A DNA stretch of 64,000 bases, from assembly GCA_902774015.1 (NCBI GenBank), contig CACYHB010000002.1, forward strand, positions 57,775 through 121,774. Reading direction: 5' to 3'. The stretch's first letter is position 1, and each line of letters begins with the position of its first letter. Source of the DNA: Oscillospiraceae bacterium (GTDB lineage: Bacteria; Bacillota; Clostridia; Oscillospirales; Oscillospiraceae). The notes below the pieces were generated by a model. That model saw nothing but the letters and a program-made list of their open reading frames with translations, had not been told where the DNA came from and did not search any database. Both the position numbers and the translations under genes were made by a program. Of this stretch, positions 8,600-17,344 are shown one piece after another.

Positions 8600-9325
8600 A
8601 TGGAACTGAAAATCTGTCATATGTACCCCGACGTGCTGAACCTCTACGGTGACAGGGGCAACGTCATGTGCATGCGCAAACGTCTGGAGTGGCGCGGGAT
8701 CGACGCCGAAGTGACCCGGCTGCCCATCGGCTCAAGCGCGAATCTCGCGGGTTTCGACCTGGTGTTCATCGGCGGCGGGCAGGATTTCGAGCAGCAGGTG
8801 CTGCTGGATGACCTGCACCGGGGCAAAGATCGGGAGATCCTCTCCGCCGTGCGGGACGGCCTGCCCTTTCTGACCATCTGCGGCGGCTACCAGATGATGG
8901 GCAATTACTATGAGACCTACGACGGCGTGCGCTGCGATTTTATCGGCGCGGTGGATCTGTACACCGTGGGCTCGAAAAAGCGCATGATCGGCAACTATAA
9001 GTTTCAGTGCGGTACGGAATCCGGCGGCAGCGTCGTAGTGGGCTTCGAAAACCACAGCGGGCAAACCTTCCTGGGGGAGGGCGTGCAGCCCCTCGGGCAG
9101 GTGCTGGCCGGCTTTGGCAACAACGGCGAGGACGGCACGGAGGGCGTGCGCTGGCTGAATGTTTTCGGCACCTACAGTCACGGTCCGCTGCTGCCCAAAA
9201 ACCCGGCGTTCTGCGACCAAATCCTGCTCACCGCTCTGCAGCGCAAATACGGCACGGCGGAGCTGGCGCCGCTTGACGATGCGGCGGAGCTGGCCGCCCA
9301 CAACGAGATGGCGGCGAAGCTGTAA
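8600..9325 (+). CDS. gatD: Lipid II isoglutaminyl synthase, glutaminase subunit GatD
   Basis: A 241-residue CobB/CobQ-type class I glutamine amidotransferase that releases ammonia from glutamine for MurT. The nucleophile cysteine sits in LTICGGYQMMG (about residue 94) and the catalytic histidine in FGTYSHGPLLP (about 194). The N-terminus ICHMYPDVLNLYGDRGN is typical of GatD. The Shine-Dalgarno sequence is weak. The dus gene starts 13 bp after the stop. Confidence 0.93.
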   Translation: MELKICHMYPDVLNLYGDRGNVMCMRKRLEWRGIDAEVTRLPIGSSANLAGFDLVFIGGGQDFEQQVLLDDLHRGKDREILSAVRDGLPFLTICGGYQMMGNYYETYDGVRCDFIGAVDLYTVGSKKRMIGNYKFQCGTESGGSVVVGFENHSGQTFLGEGVQPLGQVLAGFGNNGEDGTEGVRWLNVFGTYSHGPLLPKNPAFCDQILLTALQRKYGTAELAPLDDAAELAAHNEMAAKL

Positions 9326-9338
9326 ACGGAGGAGTCCC

Positions 9339-10295
9339 ATGCATCTGGATTTCGCGCCCATGGAGGGCGTCACATCCTATCTGTACCGTCAAGTCCACGC
9401 CGCCTGCTTTCCCGGCGTGGACCGCTATTTTTCACCCTTTATCGCGCCGGACGGCTCCGGGCGTTTCAAGGGCGCGGCCCTGCGGGACGTGCTGCCCGAG
9501 AACAACCGGGATCTGAACGTGATCCCTCAGGTGCTCTGCAATTCGGCGGAGGCTTTTCTCACCGTGAGCCGCGAGTTGGGCGCCATGGGCTATGAAGAGC
9601 TGAACCTGAACGTGGGCTGCCCCTCGGCCACGGTGGTTCCCAAGCATAAGGGTGCCGGGATGCTGGCTGATCTGCGGAGTCTGGATGCCTTCCTTGCGGA
9701 GGTCTTCTCCCGCTGTACGCTGAAGGTCTCGGTCAAGACCCGCATGGGCCTGCAGAGTACGGCGGAGTTTCCCGCCGTTCTGGAGATCTATAACAGGTAT
9801 CCGCTCTCCGAGCTGATCATTCACGCCCGCGACCGGGTGGGAATGTACAAGAGCGTGCCGGATCTGGAGGCTTTTGCCGCGGCGTTCCCGCAATGCCGCG
9901 CACCGGTGTCCTACAACGGCAACGTGGTAGGGAAGGACAGCTTTGAAAAAGTTATGTCAACCAACCCGGGCCTTGAGCGCATGATGCTGGGCCGCGGCGT
10001 CGTGACGGACCCGGCGCTGTTTCGCCTGCTGCGCGGCGGCGCGGCGATGACAGACGACGAGCTGCGCGATTTTCTCAATCGCCTGCGCAGCGCTTTCCTG
10101 GCCGCAGGCCTGGGCGAGCATTTCACGCTCTCCCGCCTTAAGGAAGTCTGGTACTATACGATCTGGAAATTTCCCGATTCCGGGCGGATGCTGAAAGCGG
10201 TCAACAAATCCCGGCGTCTGGACGAATATGAGGCTGCGGTCTCCGCGCTCTTCGCCTCCGGACTGTATCGACAGGACGCCGTATTTCGCGGCTGA
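9339..10295 (+). CDS. dus: tRNA-dihydrouridine synthase
   Basis: A 318-residue FMN enzyme that reduces uridine in the tRNA D-loop using NADPH. Visible marks are FAPMEGVT at the N-terminus, the catalytic Cys94 in NLNVGCPSATVV, VSVKTRMG, and HARDR. The start at 9339 has GGAGG just upstream and begins directly at the TIM barrel; the open frame continues upstream through gatD in a different frame and is not coding there. It is probably in one transcript with murT-gatD. The exact subfamily (DusB-like or other) is not assigned. Confidence 0.9.
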   Translation: MHLDFAPMEGVTSYLYRQVHAACFPGVDRYFSPFIAPDGSGRFKGAALRDVLPENNRDLNVIPQVLCNSAEAFLTVSRELGAMGYEELNLNVGCPSATVVPKHKGAGMLADLRSLDAFLAEVFSRCTLKVSVKTRMGLQSTAEFPAVLEIYNRYPLSELIIHARDRVGMYKSVPDLEAFAAAFPQCRAPVSYNGNVVGKDSFEKVMSTNPGLERMMLGRGVVTDPALFRLLRGGAAMTDDELRDFLNRLRSAFLAAGLGEHFTLSRLKEVWYYTIWKFPDSGRMLKAVNKSRRLDEYEAAVSALFASGLYRQDAVFRG

Positions 10296-10355
10296 GTTCT
10301 GCGCGGAATATCCGTCTTTCAAGGGAAGATACTAAAGAAAAAGAGCATCTTTTTC

Positions 10356-10383
10356 TTGACATCCTGAAATGGTGTTGTATAAT
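10356..10383 (+). promoter_or_regulatory. Promoter of the peroxidase gene
   Basis: TTGACA (10356-10361), 16-bp spacer, TATAAT (10378-10383), both perfect consensus, about 40 bp before the ATG. Confidence 0.9.
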
Positions 10384-10422
10384 TAGATTGTAAGCAATTA
10401 AAAATATGATGGAGGTTGTGCA

Positions 10423-10962
10423 ATGAATATCTATGATTTTACCGTGAAGACCCGCAAGGGAGAAGAAGTCCCTCTGTCCAACTACAAGGGCCAGGTCCTG
10501 CTGATCGTCAACACCGCGACGGGCTGTGGCTTTACGCCCCAGTACAAGGAGCTGCAGGAGATCTATGACGCCCATAAGGCGGATGGGCTCGAGATCCTGG
10601 ACTTCCCCTGCAATCAGTTTGCCGATCAGGCACCCGGCACTGATGAGGAGATCCACACTTTCTGCACCGGCCGTTTCGGCATCACCTTCCCTCAGTTTGC
10701 CAAGTGTGACGTAAACGGTGAAAACGCCATCCCTCTCTATCGCTATCTGACTTCCAACACCAGCTTTGACGGCTTCAACGGCCCTATGGGTCTGATGCTC
10801 TCGGGCGTTGTAAAGAAGATGGACAAGGACTACAAGAATAACGGCAATATCAAGTGGAACTTCACGAAGTTTCTCATCGACCGCGAGGGCAACATCGTCT
10901 GCCGCATGGAGCCCACCTTGTCCATGGACAAGGTCAAGGCCGAGGTCGAAAAGCTCCTTTAA
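10423..10962 (+). CDS. Glutathione peroxidase family thiol peroxidase
   Basis: A 179-residue peroxidase that reduces H2O2 or organic hydroperoxides. The peroxidatic residue is a cysteine (Cys35 in TATGCGFTPQY) rather than selenocysteine. Gln69 (FPCNQFADQ) and Trp145-Asn146 (KWNFTKF) complete the tetrad. Cys81 in the HTFC position matches the resolving cysteine of thioredoxin-dependent members, so thioredoxin rather than glutathione is the likely donor. The gene is monocistronic with its own promoter, a GGAGG site and two terminators. Confidence 0.92.
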   Translation: MNIYDFTVKTRKGEEVPLSNYKGQVLLIVNTATGCGFTPQYKELQEIYDAHKADGLEILDFPCNQFADQAPGTDEEIHTFCTGRFGITFPQFAKCDVNGENAIPLYRYLTSNTSFDGFNGPMGLMLSGVVKKMDKDYKNNGNIKWNFTKFLIDREGNIVCRMEPTLSMDKVKAEVEKLL

Positions 10963-11008
10963 GGAGTGCTGCCGAAATGTCTCGCAGTTTTTTTCTGCGG
11001 ATCAATCA

Positions 11009-11074
11009 AAAGCAAGCCGGTCAGCCGGCTTGCTTTTGAATATAAGAAAACGGAGCGGGATCACCGCTCCGTTT
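11009..11074. terminator. Two consecutive terminator hairpins
   Basis: AAAGCAAGCCGG/CCGGCTTGCTTT (11009-11036) ends the peroxidase transcript. A second stem AAACGGAGCGG/CCGCTCCGTTT (11048-11074) follows and, with A and T tracts on both sides, can also serve the convergent acetyltransferase operon. I see no gene in 11075-11199. Confidence 0.8.
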
Positions 11075-11199
11075 CCTTGTATGGGATGAGGACAAAATGA
11101 AAAAGATGAAAAACTGTCACTTGCTGGAATAATACTATCCGAAACTTGTTACGCAAACAATCGATATTTTGTTAAACGAATGTAAAATATGCGGATGAA

Positions 11200-12000
11200 T
11201 CAGTCAAAAGCGAGGTTCCACACGCAATCCGGAGGGATCGCGCCGGGTTCGGCGGCGAGAAAGGGGAGGTCCTCCGTGCCGCCCGGCGAGAATAGCAGCG
11301 CGTGGGCGCAGCCCATGGCATCGGCCACAGCTGCGGCGCAGATCCGGCGCTGAGAAGCGTCGGGACAGAGCAGCTCCCGGATCACGGCATGTCCATTCTC
11401 CCGATAGGCGGCGGCGATCCCGTTCCCCACGGCGTAGAGGTCTCCGCCGAAGCAGCGGCAGTTGACGGATTCGTAAACGGCGGCGGCGGGGGAGAGCGTC
11501 ATGTGCTCCGCCCCTTCCAGCAACGCCTCGCGCCGCGCGTGATAGTCGCCGGGGCTGAGGACGGAGACTGTCGGGCCGGAGCGGGCGGGCAGCGTTTCTT
11601 CCCGGCGGTACAGGACACAGCGCGTGCCGATCAGCCCTTCATACCAGCCGTAGAGGGAAGCGGAGGCTGGCAGCGTACAGACAAAATCGGCGCCGCGTTC
11701 CCTGCCGAGTGCGGCGGCACGGCGGCTCAGCTTCCCGCCGAGGCCCAGACCCCGGTATCCGGGGGCGACGGCGACGGCGTAGAGATAGGCGGCGCGCTTT
11801 TGGCCGACCGTCAGAGCTGTCACGATATAGGCCGCCCCGACGAGAATCCCGTCCGCGAAGGCGGCGACGCCGCTCCCAAGATCGGGGAGCAGTTCCAGAA
11901 AGGCGGCCGCCAGCTCCTCCGGGTCCTCAAAGACGCGGTGCCAGAGCGCGATCAGAGCCTGTCGGTCCTCCGGCCGGATTTCACGGATTTCCGTCTTCAT
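11200..12000 (-). CDS. GNAT family N-acetyltransferase
   Basis: A 266-residue protein with the GNAT fold in residues 1-135. The acetyl-CoA loop is VAVAPGYRGLGLGGKL, and the C-terminal half is unlike standard small GNATs. The substrate is unknown. It is the last gene of a four-gene minus-strand group, and its start overlaps the DUF2156 gene by 20 bp, so translation is probably coupled. Confidence 0.8.
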   Translation of the reverse strand: MKTEIREIRPEDRQALIALWHRVFEDPEELAAAFLELLPDLGSGVAAFADGILVGAAYIVTALTVGQKRAAYLYAVAVAPGYRGLGLGGKLSRRAAALGRERGADFVCTLPASASLYGWYEGLIGTRCVLYRREETLPARSGPTVSVLSPGDYHARREALLEGAEHMTLSPAAAVYESVNCRCFGGDLYAVGNGIAAAYRENGHAVIRELLCPDASQRRICAAAVADAMGCAHALLFSPGGTEDLPFLAAEPGAIPPDCVWNLAFD

Positions 12001-12895
12001 CCTTCACCCTCGCAATATATTTTTCCAGCAGATATTCAGGCTTGTAGCTGAGCTTGGACTGGCGCAGAGACTCCAGCCCCATGTCGTCCTCCCGGTTGAT
12101 AAACTGCAGTGAGGGGTATTTCGCCATGAGCATACGCGTCAGCTCCCGGCATACCATGGGGTAAGCGCCGTTCATGTTGATGTCGGCTTTTTCAAAATGC
12201 ACGTCAAAGGTGTCGTCGTTTGCCATCTCGCCCATGGAGAAGCCCACGATTTTGCCGTTTGCATAGAGGACGCCGCCCTCCAGCCCCAGCTTTTCATAAG
12301 CGGCGAAAGCGCGGATCAGCGCGTCATGCTCAAAGCTGATGCTCGGGTCCAGCCGTTCCCGGTTTTCCTCGTTCCACTCCACCAGCATGTCGAGACAACC
12401 GGGGATCAGCTCCCGTGTCAGGGGGACAAAATGCCAGTCGTTTTCCGCCTCGAAGCGGTTGCAGTGATTTTTCTTGCCGTGCATGGACTTGCCGGAATAG
12501 GTGGCCAGCTTCTCGGCCCGATAGATGTAGTCGAAGTTTTTCGTCTCCGGATCAAAGGAAAAGCGGTCGGGGAACTCCGCTTCCAGCATCTCCCGGTGCT
12601 TTGCGGTGACGCCGCGGATCACCAGCGGGTAGCCGCGGAAGCGGGCGAACTCTTCCAACGCTTCCACCGCGGGGCGAAGCGGACCGCTGCCGATGGGAAA
12701 GACGAAGGCGGGTTTGCCTTCGTAGCGCAGCTTGGTCAGCATACGGTCGCCGAAGCGGCAGATCAGCTGCCGGTAATATTTATCCCATATAAAGATATTG
12801 CCGAAGTTATAGTCGGCGGAGGGACTGTTTTCGGCGCGGACGATCGCGTCCACCCAGGGTTTGTCACACAGCGTGACGGTTTTGAAGGAAATCAT
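11981..12895 (-). CDS. DUF2156 (LPG synthase C-terminal-like) protein
   Basis: A 304-residue soluble protein of the DUF2156 family, a double GNAT-like fold related to the aminoacyl-transfer domain of phosphatidylglycerol lysyltransferase. Typical stretches are ADYNFGNIFIWDKYY near the N-terminus and FSMGEMANDDTFDVHFEKAD. The ATG at 12895 fits the family start and lies 8 bp after the uracil-DNA glycosylase gene; its Shine-Dalgarno sequence is poor, suggesting coupling. The function of free-standing members is not established. Confidence 0.8.
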   Translation of the reverse strand: MISFKTVTLCDKPWVDAIVRAENSPSADYNFGNIFIWDKYYRQLICRFGDRMLTKLRYEGKPAFVFPIGSGPLRPAVEALEEFARFRGYPLVIRGVTAKHREMLEAEFPDRFSFDPETKNFDYIYRAEKLATYSGKSMHGKKNHCNRFEAENDWHFVPLTRELIPGCLDMLVEWNEENRERLDPSISFEHDALIRAFAAYEKLGLEGGVLYANGKIVGFSMGEMANDDTFDVHFEKADINMNGAYPMVCRELTRMLMAKYPSLQFINREDDMGLESLRQSKLSYKPEYLLEKYIARVKDEDGNP

Positions 12896-12903
12896 AAAAA
12901 AGC

Positions 12904-13479
12904 TCAGTATGTCCGGGTACAGATCTCCCGGATCTCCTTTCTCAATGCTCGCAGATCCATAAAGGCTTCCGGCCGCTTGCTCGGATCGCGCAGCAGAGCG
13001 GAGGGGTGATAGGTGGCCATATACATGCGGCCGCCCAGCGTAAACCACTGGCCGTGCTCGCGCGTGATGCGGAAATCATCCTTGATGATGCCCATGGCGG
13101 CGATGCGGCCCAGGCAGACGATGATTTTGGGGTCCACCAGCTCGATCTGCCTGTTCAGCCACCCGCGGCAGGCGACCTGCTCCGCCGGCTGCGGGTCCCG
13201 GTTGCGGGGCGGACGGCATTTGACCATGTTGGCGATATAGACCTTGTTCCGGTCCAGATCGATCATCTGCAGCATGCTGTCCAGCAGCTTGCCTGCCGGC
13301 CCCACGAAGGGAACGCCCTGCAGATCCTCCTGCTCGCCGGGACCCTCCCCGATGAGCATGATCTCACTCTCGGGATTGCCGACGCCGAAGACCAGATTGC
13401 TTCTGGTACGGCCCAGTTCGCAGCCCTGACAGCCGGCGCACTCACGCCGCAGCGTGTCCCAAGCTTCCTGATTCTTCAC
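12904..13479 (-). CDS. Uracil-DNA glycosylase, family 4/5-like Fe-S enzyme
   Basis: A 191-residue enzyme that removes uracil from DNA. Motif 1 is GEGPGEQED and motif 3 is HPSALLR. Cysteines 17, 20, 88 and 104 (CQGC, VKCRP, QVACRG) fit the [4Fe-4S] cluster pattern of these thermophile- and clostridia-type enzymes. The start is GTG with GGAGGAA upstream, 3 bp after the CCA-transferase stop, so it belongs to the same operon. Confidence 0.9.
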   Translation of the reverse strand: MKNQEAWDTLRRECAGCQGCELGRTRSNLVFGVGNPESEIMLIGEGPGEQEDLQGVPFVGPAGKLLDSMLQMIDLDRNKVYIANMVKCRPPRNRDPQPAEQVACRGWLNRQIELVDPKIIVCLGRIAAMGIIKDDFRITREHGQWFTLGGRMYMATYHPSALLRDPSKRPEAFMDLRALRKEIREICTRTY

Positions 13480-13482
13480 GGC

Positions 13483-14673
13483 TTATTCCTCCGTCCCGGC
13501 GCAGAGTGCCAGCAGCAGCTCCCGCCGGTTGTTGTCCGGATATTCCATTACGTATTCCAGCAGAAAGTCCAGCATTTCCCCAACGGCGCGTCCGCGCAGC
13601 CCCAGCGCGGTCAGGTCGTCGCCGCTCACCGCCAGATGCCTGAGAGAGAAGCATTCGCCGCTCTTGAGGATCCGGCGCAGCTCCCGGCTCTCATGTCCGC
13701 CGGTAAAGGCGTCGTAACAGGAGAGGGCGCATCGCACGGTCTCCACGCCGTACTGCCTGAGCCAGCGCTTCCGGTCCAGGTCCCTCTGGGGCAGGGGGGA
13801 CGCGAGGATCGCGCAGCTGTCCGCGGCGAGACGGATCGTGGCGTTGTCCAGACGCAGTGAACTGAGGAAACCCTCAACCGAATCGATGCAGCCTGCCAGC
13901 AGCAGGATTCGACAGAACCCCGCCCAGCGGGGCTGGGCCTTGCGCGGCAGGCGGGAGAGCCTGCGCAGCAGTGCGGGATCGGGCAGCCCGGGCCGAAGAT
14001 AGGACGAAAGCAGCCCCAGCTCGATCAGCGTGAACATGGTCTCGGGAGAACGGGTGAGCAGCAGCTTCTCCACTTCCTCCCGCACACGCTCGGCGGCGAG
14101 GCAGGCGGCAAGCGGCGCTTTGGCGCGGATGCCCTCCATGGTGAAAAGATCCACGGTGAAGCCCAGGCGGGCGGAAAAGCGCAGGGCGCGGAACATGCGC
14201 AGCGCGTCCTCTTCAAAGCGCTCTTCCGGATTTCCGACGCAGCGGATCAGCTGCCGCCGAATGTCCTCTGCACCGCCGAAGGGGTCGGCCAGCAGACCGT
14301 CGGCGGAGAGGGCGATGGCGTTCATGGTAAAATCCCGCCGACTCAGATCGGCCGTCAGGTCGCCGACGAACTGGACCATATCGGGGTGCCGGTGGTCTGC
14401 GTAAGCCCCCTCGGTACGGAAGGTGGTCACCTCCACCGCGTGGGAATCTACCAGCACGGTGACGGTCCCGTGGCGGAGACCGGTAGGACGGGAGTCGGGA
14501 AAAACCTCCATGATCTGTTCAGGCAGGGCGCCGGTGCAAATGTCCCAGTCCTGCGGACGCATGCCCAGCAGCATATCGCGCACACATCCGCCTACCAGGT
14601 AGGCGGGGTAGCCGCGCCCCTGCAGCGTCACCAGAACCTGGCGCACATATTTGGGAGGCTTTACATTGGCCAT
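13483..14673 (-). CDS. cca: CCA tRNA nucleotidyltransferase
   Basis: A 396-residue class II nucleotidyltransferase that adds or repairs the tRNA 3' CCA end. Motif A is YLVGGCVRDMLLG with DWDICT carrying the metal-binding aspartates, followed by RRDFTMNAIA and RMFRALRFSARLGF. ATG 14673 is chosen because the conserved fold begins about ten residues later; a TTG 60 bp upstream is also possible. It heads the minus-strand group cca-udg-DUF2156-GNAT. No HD domain was recognised. Confidence 0.92.
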   Translation of the reverse strand: MANVKPPKYVRQVLVTLQGRGYPAYLVGGCVRDMLLGMRPQDWDICTGALPEQIMEVFPDSRPTGLRHGTVTVLVDSHAVEVTTFRTEGAYADHRHPDMVQFVGDLTADLSRRDFTMNAIALSADGLLADPFGGAEDIRRQLIRCVGNPEERFEEDALRMFRALRFSARLGFTVDLFTMEGIRAKAPLAACLAAERVREEVEKLLLTRSPETMFTLIELGLLSSYLRPGLPDPALLRRLSRLPRKAQPRWAGFCRILLLAGCIDSVEGFLSSLRLDNATIRLAADSCAILASPLPQRDLDRKRWLRQYGVETVRCALSCYDAFTGGHESRELRRILKSGECFSLRHLAVSGDDLTALGLRGRAVGEMLDFLLEYVMEYPDNNRRELLLALCAGTEE

Positions 14674-14727
14674 AGACGACGCATTCTCCGCTTTCAAAAG
14701 AATCTCTCCCTCCGCGCAGACTTGGGC

Positions 14728-14756
14728 TTGCAATGTGGCGGGCGGGAGGATATAAT
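14728..14756 (+). promoter_or_regulatory. Promoter of murC with an overlapping dyad
   Basis: TTGCAA (14728-14733), 17-bp spacer, TATAAT (14751-14756). The -10 box lies in the dyad GATATAA-N8-TTATATC (14749-14770), which may be an operator. The 5' leader of about 120 nt to murC shows no known riboswitch. Confidence 0.65.
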
Positions 14757-14890
14757 AACACTGTTATATCCATGAAGCCTCCGGCAATCCCGGAGACGGA
14801 AACAGCATATACAGCGTATTTCAGTTTATCATCTTGACCGCCCAACATCAAGTGCGGAAAACAGATTAATTTCTCTTTGGAGCTTTTCAT

Positions 14891-16258
14891 ATGATTGATT
14901 TTGTGAATTTTCTCTCCCCCGGGCGCAAGGGCCATCTGGTGGGGATCGGCGGCGTCTCCATGTCCTCGCTGGCGGAAGTGCTGCAGGGAATGGGCATCGT
15001 CGTGACCGGGTCGGATATGAACGAGAGCCACAACGTCCGCGCGCTTCGGGAGCACGGGATTCCCGTGGCCATCGGGCACAGGGCCGAGAACGTGGCTGAC
15101 GATGTGGAGTTTGTCGTGCGTACGGCCGCGGTTCACAACGACAACCCCGAGATCATCTATGCCCGCGCCCATGACATTCCGGTCTTTGAACGCAGCCAGG
15201 CCTGGGGCGCCGTGTCCCGGGATTACAGCAACGCTCTCTGCATTTCCGGCACCCATGGCAAGACCACCACGACCTCCATGTGCACCCACATCCTGATGGC
15301 CGCGGACAAGGACCCCACCGTCATGATCGGCGGAACGCTGCCTCTGCTGAATGCGGGACACCGGGTGGGTCATGGCAACACAATCGTCATGGAATCCTGC
15401 GAGTACTATAACTCTTTCCTGTCCTTCTATCCCACGGTGGCCGTGATCCTGAACATCGAGGCCGATCATCTGGATTTCTTCCGGGATCTTGCGGATGTGG
15501 AGGATTCCTTCCGCGCCTTTGCCGAGCGCGTACCCGGCTACGGCACCGTGGTCGCAAACTATGACGACGCCAATACCATGCAGACCCTTGAGGGGCTGGA
15601 CCGGAAGCTGCTGACCTTCGGCCTGAGCAAGGAGGCGGACGTTCACGCGGAGAATATCCGCTATCACGGCGCAAACTCCGAGTTTGACATCTACTACAAA
15701 GACCGCTTCTTTACCGACGTGACCCTGCACGTTCCCGGCGAACACAACGTCAAGGACGCGCTGGCCGCCACCGCCGCCTGCATCTGCCTGGGCGTGCGGC
15801 CCAACGCGGTAAAATACGGCCTTGCGGGCTTCAACGGCGCCGGCCGCCGATTTGAGTTCAAGGGCAAGTTCAACGGCGCGGACGTCTATGACGACTACGC
15901 TCACCACCCCGGCGAGCTCAAGGCCCTGCTGGACACGGTGGAGGCTCTCAATTATCAGCGTACGGTTCTGGTCTTCCAGCCCCATACCTATTCCCGGACC
16001 CAGGCGCTCTTCGACGATTTCGTGGAGCAGCTGCGCCGGCCCGACGTGCTGCTGCTGGCGGAGATCTTTGCTGCCCGTGAGCAGAATACGATCGGCATCT
16101 CCTCCGCAGACCTGGCTGCCCAGGTGGAGGGCGCGGGCTTTTATCCCAGCTTTGAGGAACTGGAGAACGCCCTGCGGGAGACGGCCCGGCCCGGCGATAT
16201 CATTCTCACGGTGGGCGCCGGCAATGTGTACCGCATCGGTGAAGACCTCGTCAGATGA
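14891..16258 (+). CDS. murC: UDP-N-acetylmuramate--L-alanine ligase
   Basis: A 455-residue cytoplasmic ligase that adds the first peptide-stem residue of peptidoglycan. The N-terminal UDP-binding motif is GIGGVSMSSLAEV, the ATP loop is SGTHGKTTTT (about residues 118-127), EADHLDFF follows, and the C-terminal DDYAHHPGELKALL is diagnostic. Length and start (TTGGAG about 10 bp upstream of ATG) are normal. It is monocistronic, ending in strong hairpins. Confidence 0.96.
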   Translation: MIDFVNFLSPGRKGHLVGIGGVSMSSLAEVLQGMGIVVTGSDMNESHNVRALREHGIPVAIGHRAENVADDVEFVVRTAAVHNDNPEIIYARAHDIPVFERSQAWGAVSRDYSNALCISGTHGKTTTTSMCTHILMAADKDPTVMIGGTLPLLNAGHRVGHGNTIVMESCEYYNSFLSFYPTVAVILNIEADHLDFFRDLADVEDSFRAFAERVPGYGTVVANYDDANTMQTLEGLDRKLLTFGLSKEADVHAENIRYHGANSEFDIYYKDRFFTDVTLHVPGEHNVKDALAATAACICLGVRPNAVKYGLAGFNGAGRRFEFKGKFNGADVYDDYAHHPGELKALLDTVEALNYQRTVLVFQPHTYSRTQALFDDFVEQLRRPDVLLLAEIFAAREQNTIGISSADLAAQVEGAGFYPSFEELENALRETARPGDIILTVGAGNVYRIGEDLVR

Positions 16259-16262
16259 TTGA

Positions 16263-16338
16263 AATGAAGCGCTCACGGTCATCGCCCGGGAGCGCTTCAT
16301 TATGCTGAAAGCTCCGGCAGCGCAGCTGCCGGAGCTTT
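16263..16338. terminator. Two terminator hairpins between convergent genes
   Basis: AATGAAGCGCTC/GAGCGCTTCATT (16263-16301) and AAAGCTCCGGCAGC/GCTGCCGGAGCTTT (16308-16338) lie between murC and the convergent E2-like gene. The second is a 14-bp perfect stem with a T-rich 3' end in both directions. Confidence 0.85.
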
Positions 16339-16347
16339 GTATGCGTA

Positions 16348-17226
16348 TCAGAAAATGTCCTCGTTCACGCGGGTAGGGGGGGCTTCCACGATCTCGGGAT
16401 GCTGGAACATGTAGCGGAAGGCCTGCAGAAGCTGGGCATAATAATGACCGTCTACAATGCCCTCGTCAAGAACCATCTTGGTGTCGATGTACTTGTTGTC
16501 CTCCACCTGGCCCTTGCGGTTGATCTCATACTTGTGGTATTTGGCGCCGAACGCGATGAACACGGGAAGCGTGCCGAAGTTGTAGATGTGGTGATAGACC
16601 GGGCCGATGCGCAGGGAACCCAGATCGGTGATGATCATGGAGCCGTGGAAGGGACTCGCGTCCAGAATAGCCTGCGGCAGAAGGCCGAAGTAATCCATGA
16701 TGCGCAGGATCATCAGCACAAAGCGGATCAGGAAACGGGGCATCCGGGCGAAGGCGTCGGCGATGTCCTCGGTGTTGTTGTTATCGTCCGAGGTCTTGAT
16801 CTCCTCGATCTTCTCGTTCATCTTGCGGTAGACGTCAAAAATCGTGTCGGTCGGCTCAAAATGGACCTTGATGGTGGTCTCTGTGGCGTCTACGCTGATG
16901 GAGCGCTTGACGGTCATGACTACCTCAATATCGTCTCTCGCGTAGATACGGCGGCCCGCGACGAAGCGGTTGACGCCCGGGAGCATGGAGATACAGCGGA
17001 TATAGGCGGCGATGATGAAATGCAGGATCCCGATGCCCTTGAAGCCGTCAACCCGGAGCTTGCGCAGACGGCGATCCAGCGCCGTGATCTCAAAGCTCTC
17101 TTCGTAGTGGATGAAGCGGTCGTTCCGCTGGGGCATGATGAAGGGGATGAATTTGGCAAAGCCGGGAAGGGAACGAACCAGGCGGCCTTCCCTGCGGTCG
17201 CCGAAGCGACGTCTGTTCTGAGCCAT
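16348..17226 (-). CDS. 2-oxo acid dehydrogenase E2-like acyltransferase domain protein
   Basis: A 292-residue protein resembling the catalytic domain of E2 acyltransferases and chloramphenicol acetyltransferase, without lipoyl or peripheral-subunit-binding domains. The site that in E2 reads DHRVIDG is DEGIVDG here (residues 254-260), so the catalytic His is replaced by Glu255 while Asp259 remains. A Ser/Gly stretch HGSMIITDLGSL is also retained. No dehydrogenase genes are nearby. It may act on another acyl carrier or be non-catalytic. The gene is monocistronic, with GGAGG before ATG. Confidence 0.75.
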   Translation of the reverse strand: MAQNRRRFGDRREGRLVRSLPGFAKFIPFIMPQRNDRFIHYEESFEITALDRRLRKLRVDGFKGIGILHFIIAAYIRCISMLPGVNRFVAGRRIYARDDIEVVMTVKRSISVDATETTIKVHFEPTDTIFDVYRKMNEKIEEIKTSDDNNNTEDIADAFARMPRFLIRFVLMILRIMDYFGLLPQAILDASPFHGSMIITDLGSLRIGPVYHHIYNFGTLPVFIAFGAKYHKYEINRKGQVEDNKYIDTKMVLDEGIVDGHYYAQLLQAFRYMFQHPEIVEAPPTRVNEDIF

Positions 17227-17267
17227 AGGCGATCCTCCGAATTGTTTCTAATATTTGAAGCACCGAC

Positions 17268-17296
17268 ATTATAACGGGTAAGGATCAGGATTACAA
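17268..17296 (-). promoter_or_regulatory. Promoter of the E2-like gene
   Basis: On the minus strand TTGTAA (17291-17296), 17-bp spacer and TATAAT (17268-17273) lie about 40 bp upstream of the ATG. Confidence 0.75.
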
Positions 17297-17344
17297 GCTA
17301 AATGTGAAGATTTTGTAAAGAATTAAGAATTTGCCAGCGGAGGA

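Noticed and set aside
14519-16300. A 593-codon minus-strand open frame opposite murC
   Set aside because: Antisense shadow of murC; no motif, signal or ribosome site supports it.
16263-16338. Extra structured RNA after murC
   Set aside because: The two hairpins are ordinary bidirectional terminators between convergent genes.
16399-17274. A 291-codon plus-strand open frame opposite the E2-like gene
   Set aside because: The minus-strand frame has a promoter, ribosome site and family motifs; the plus-strand frame has none.
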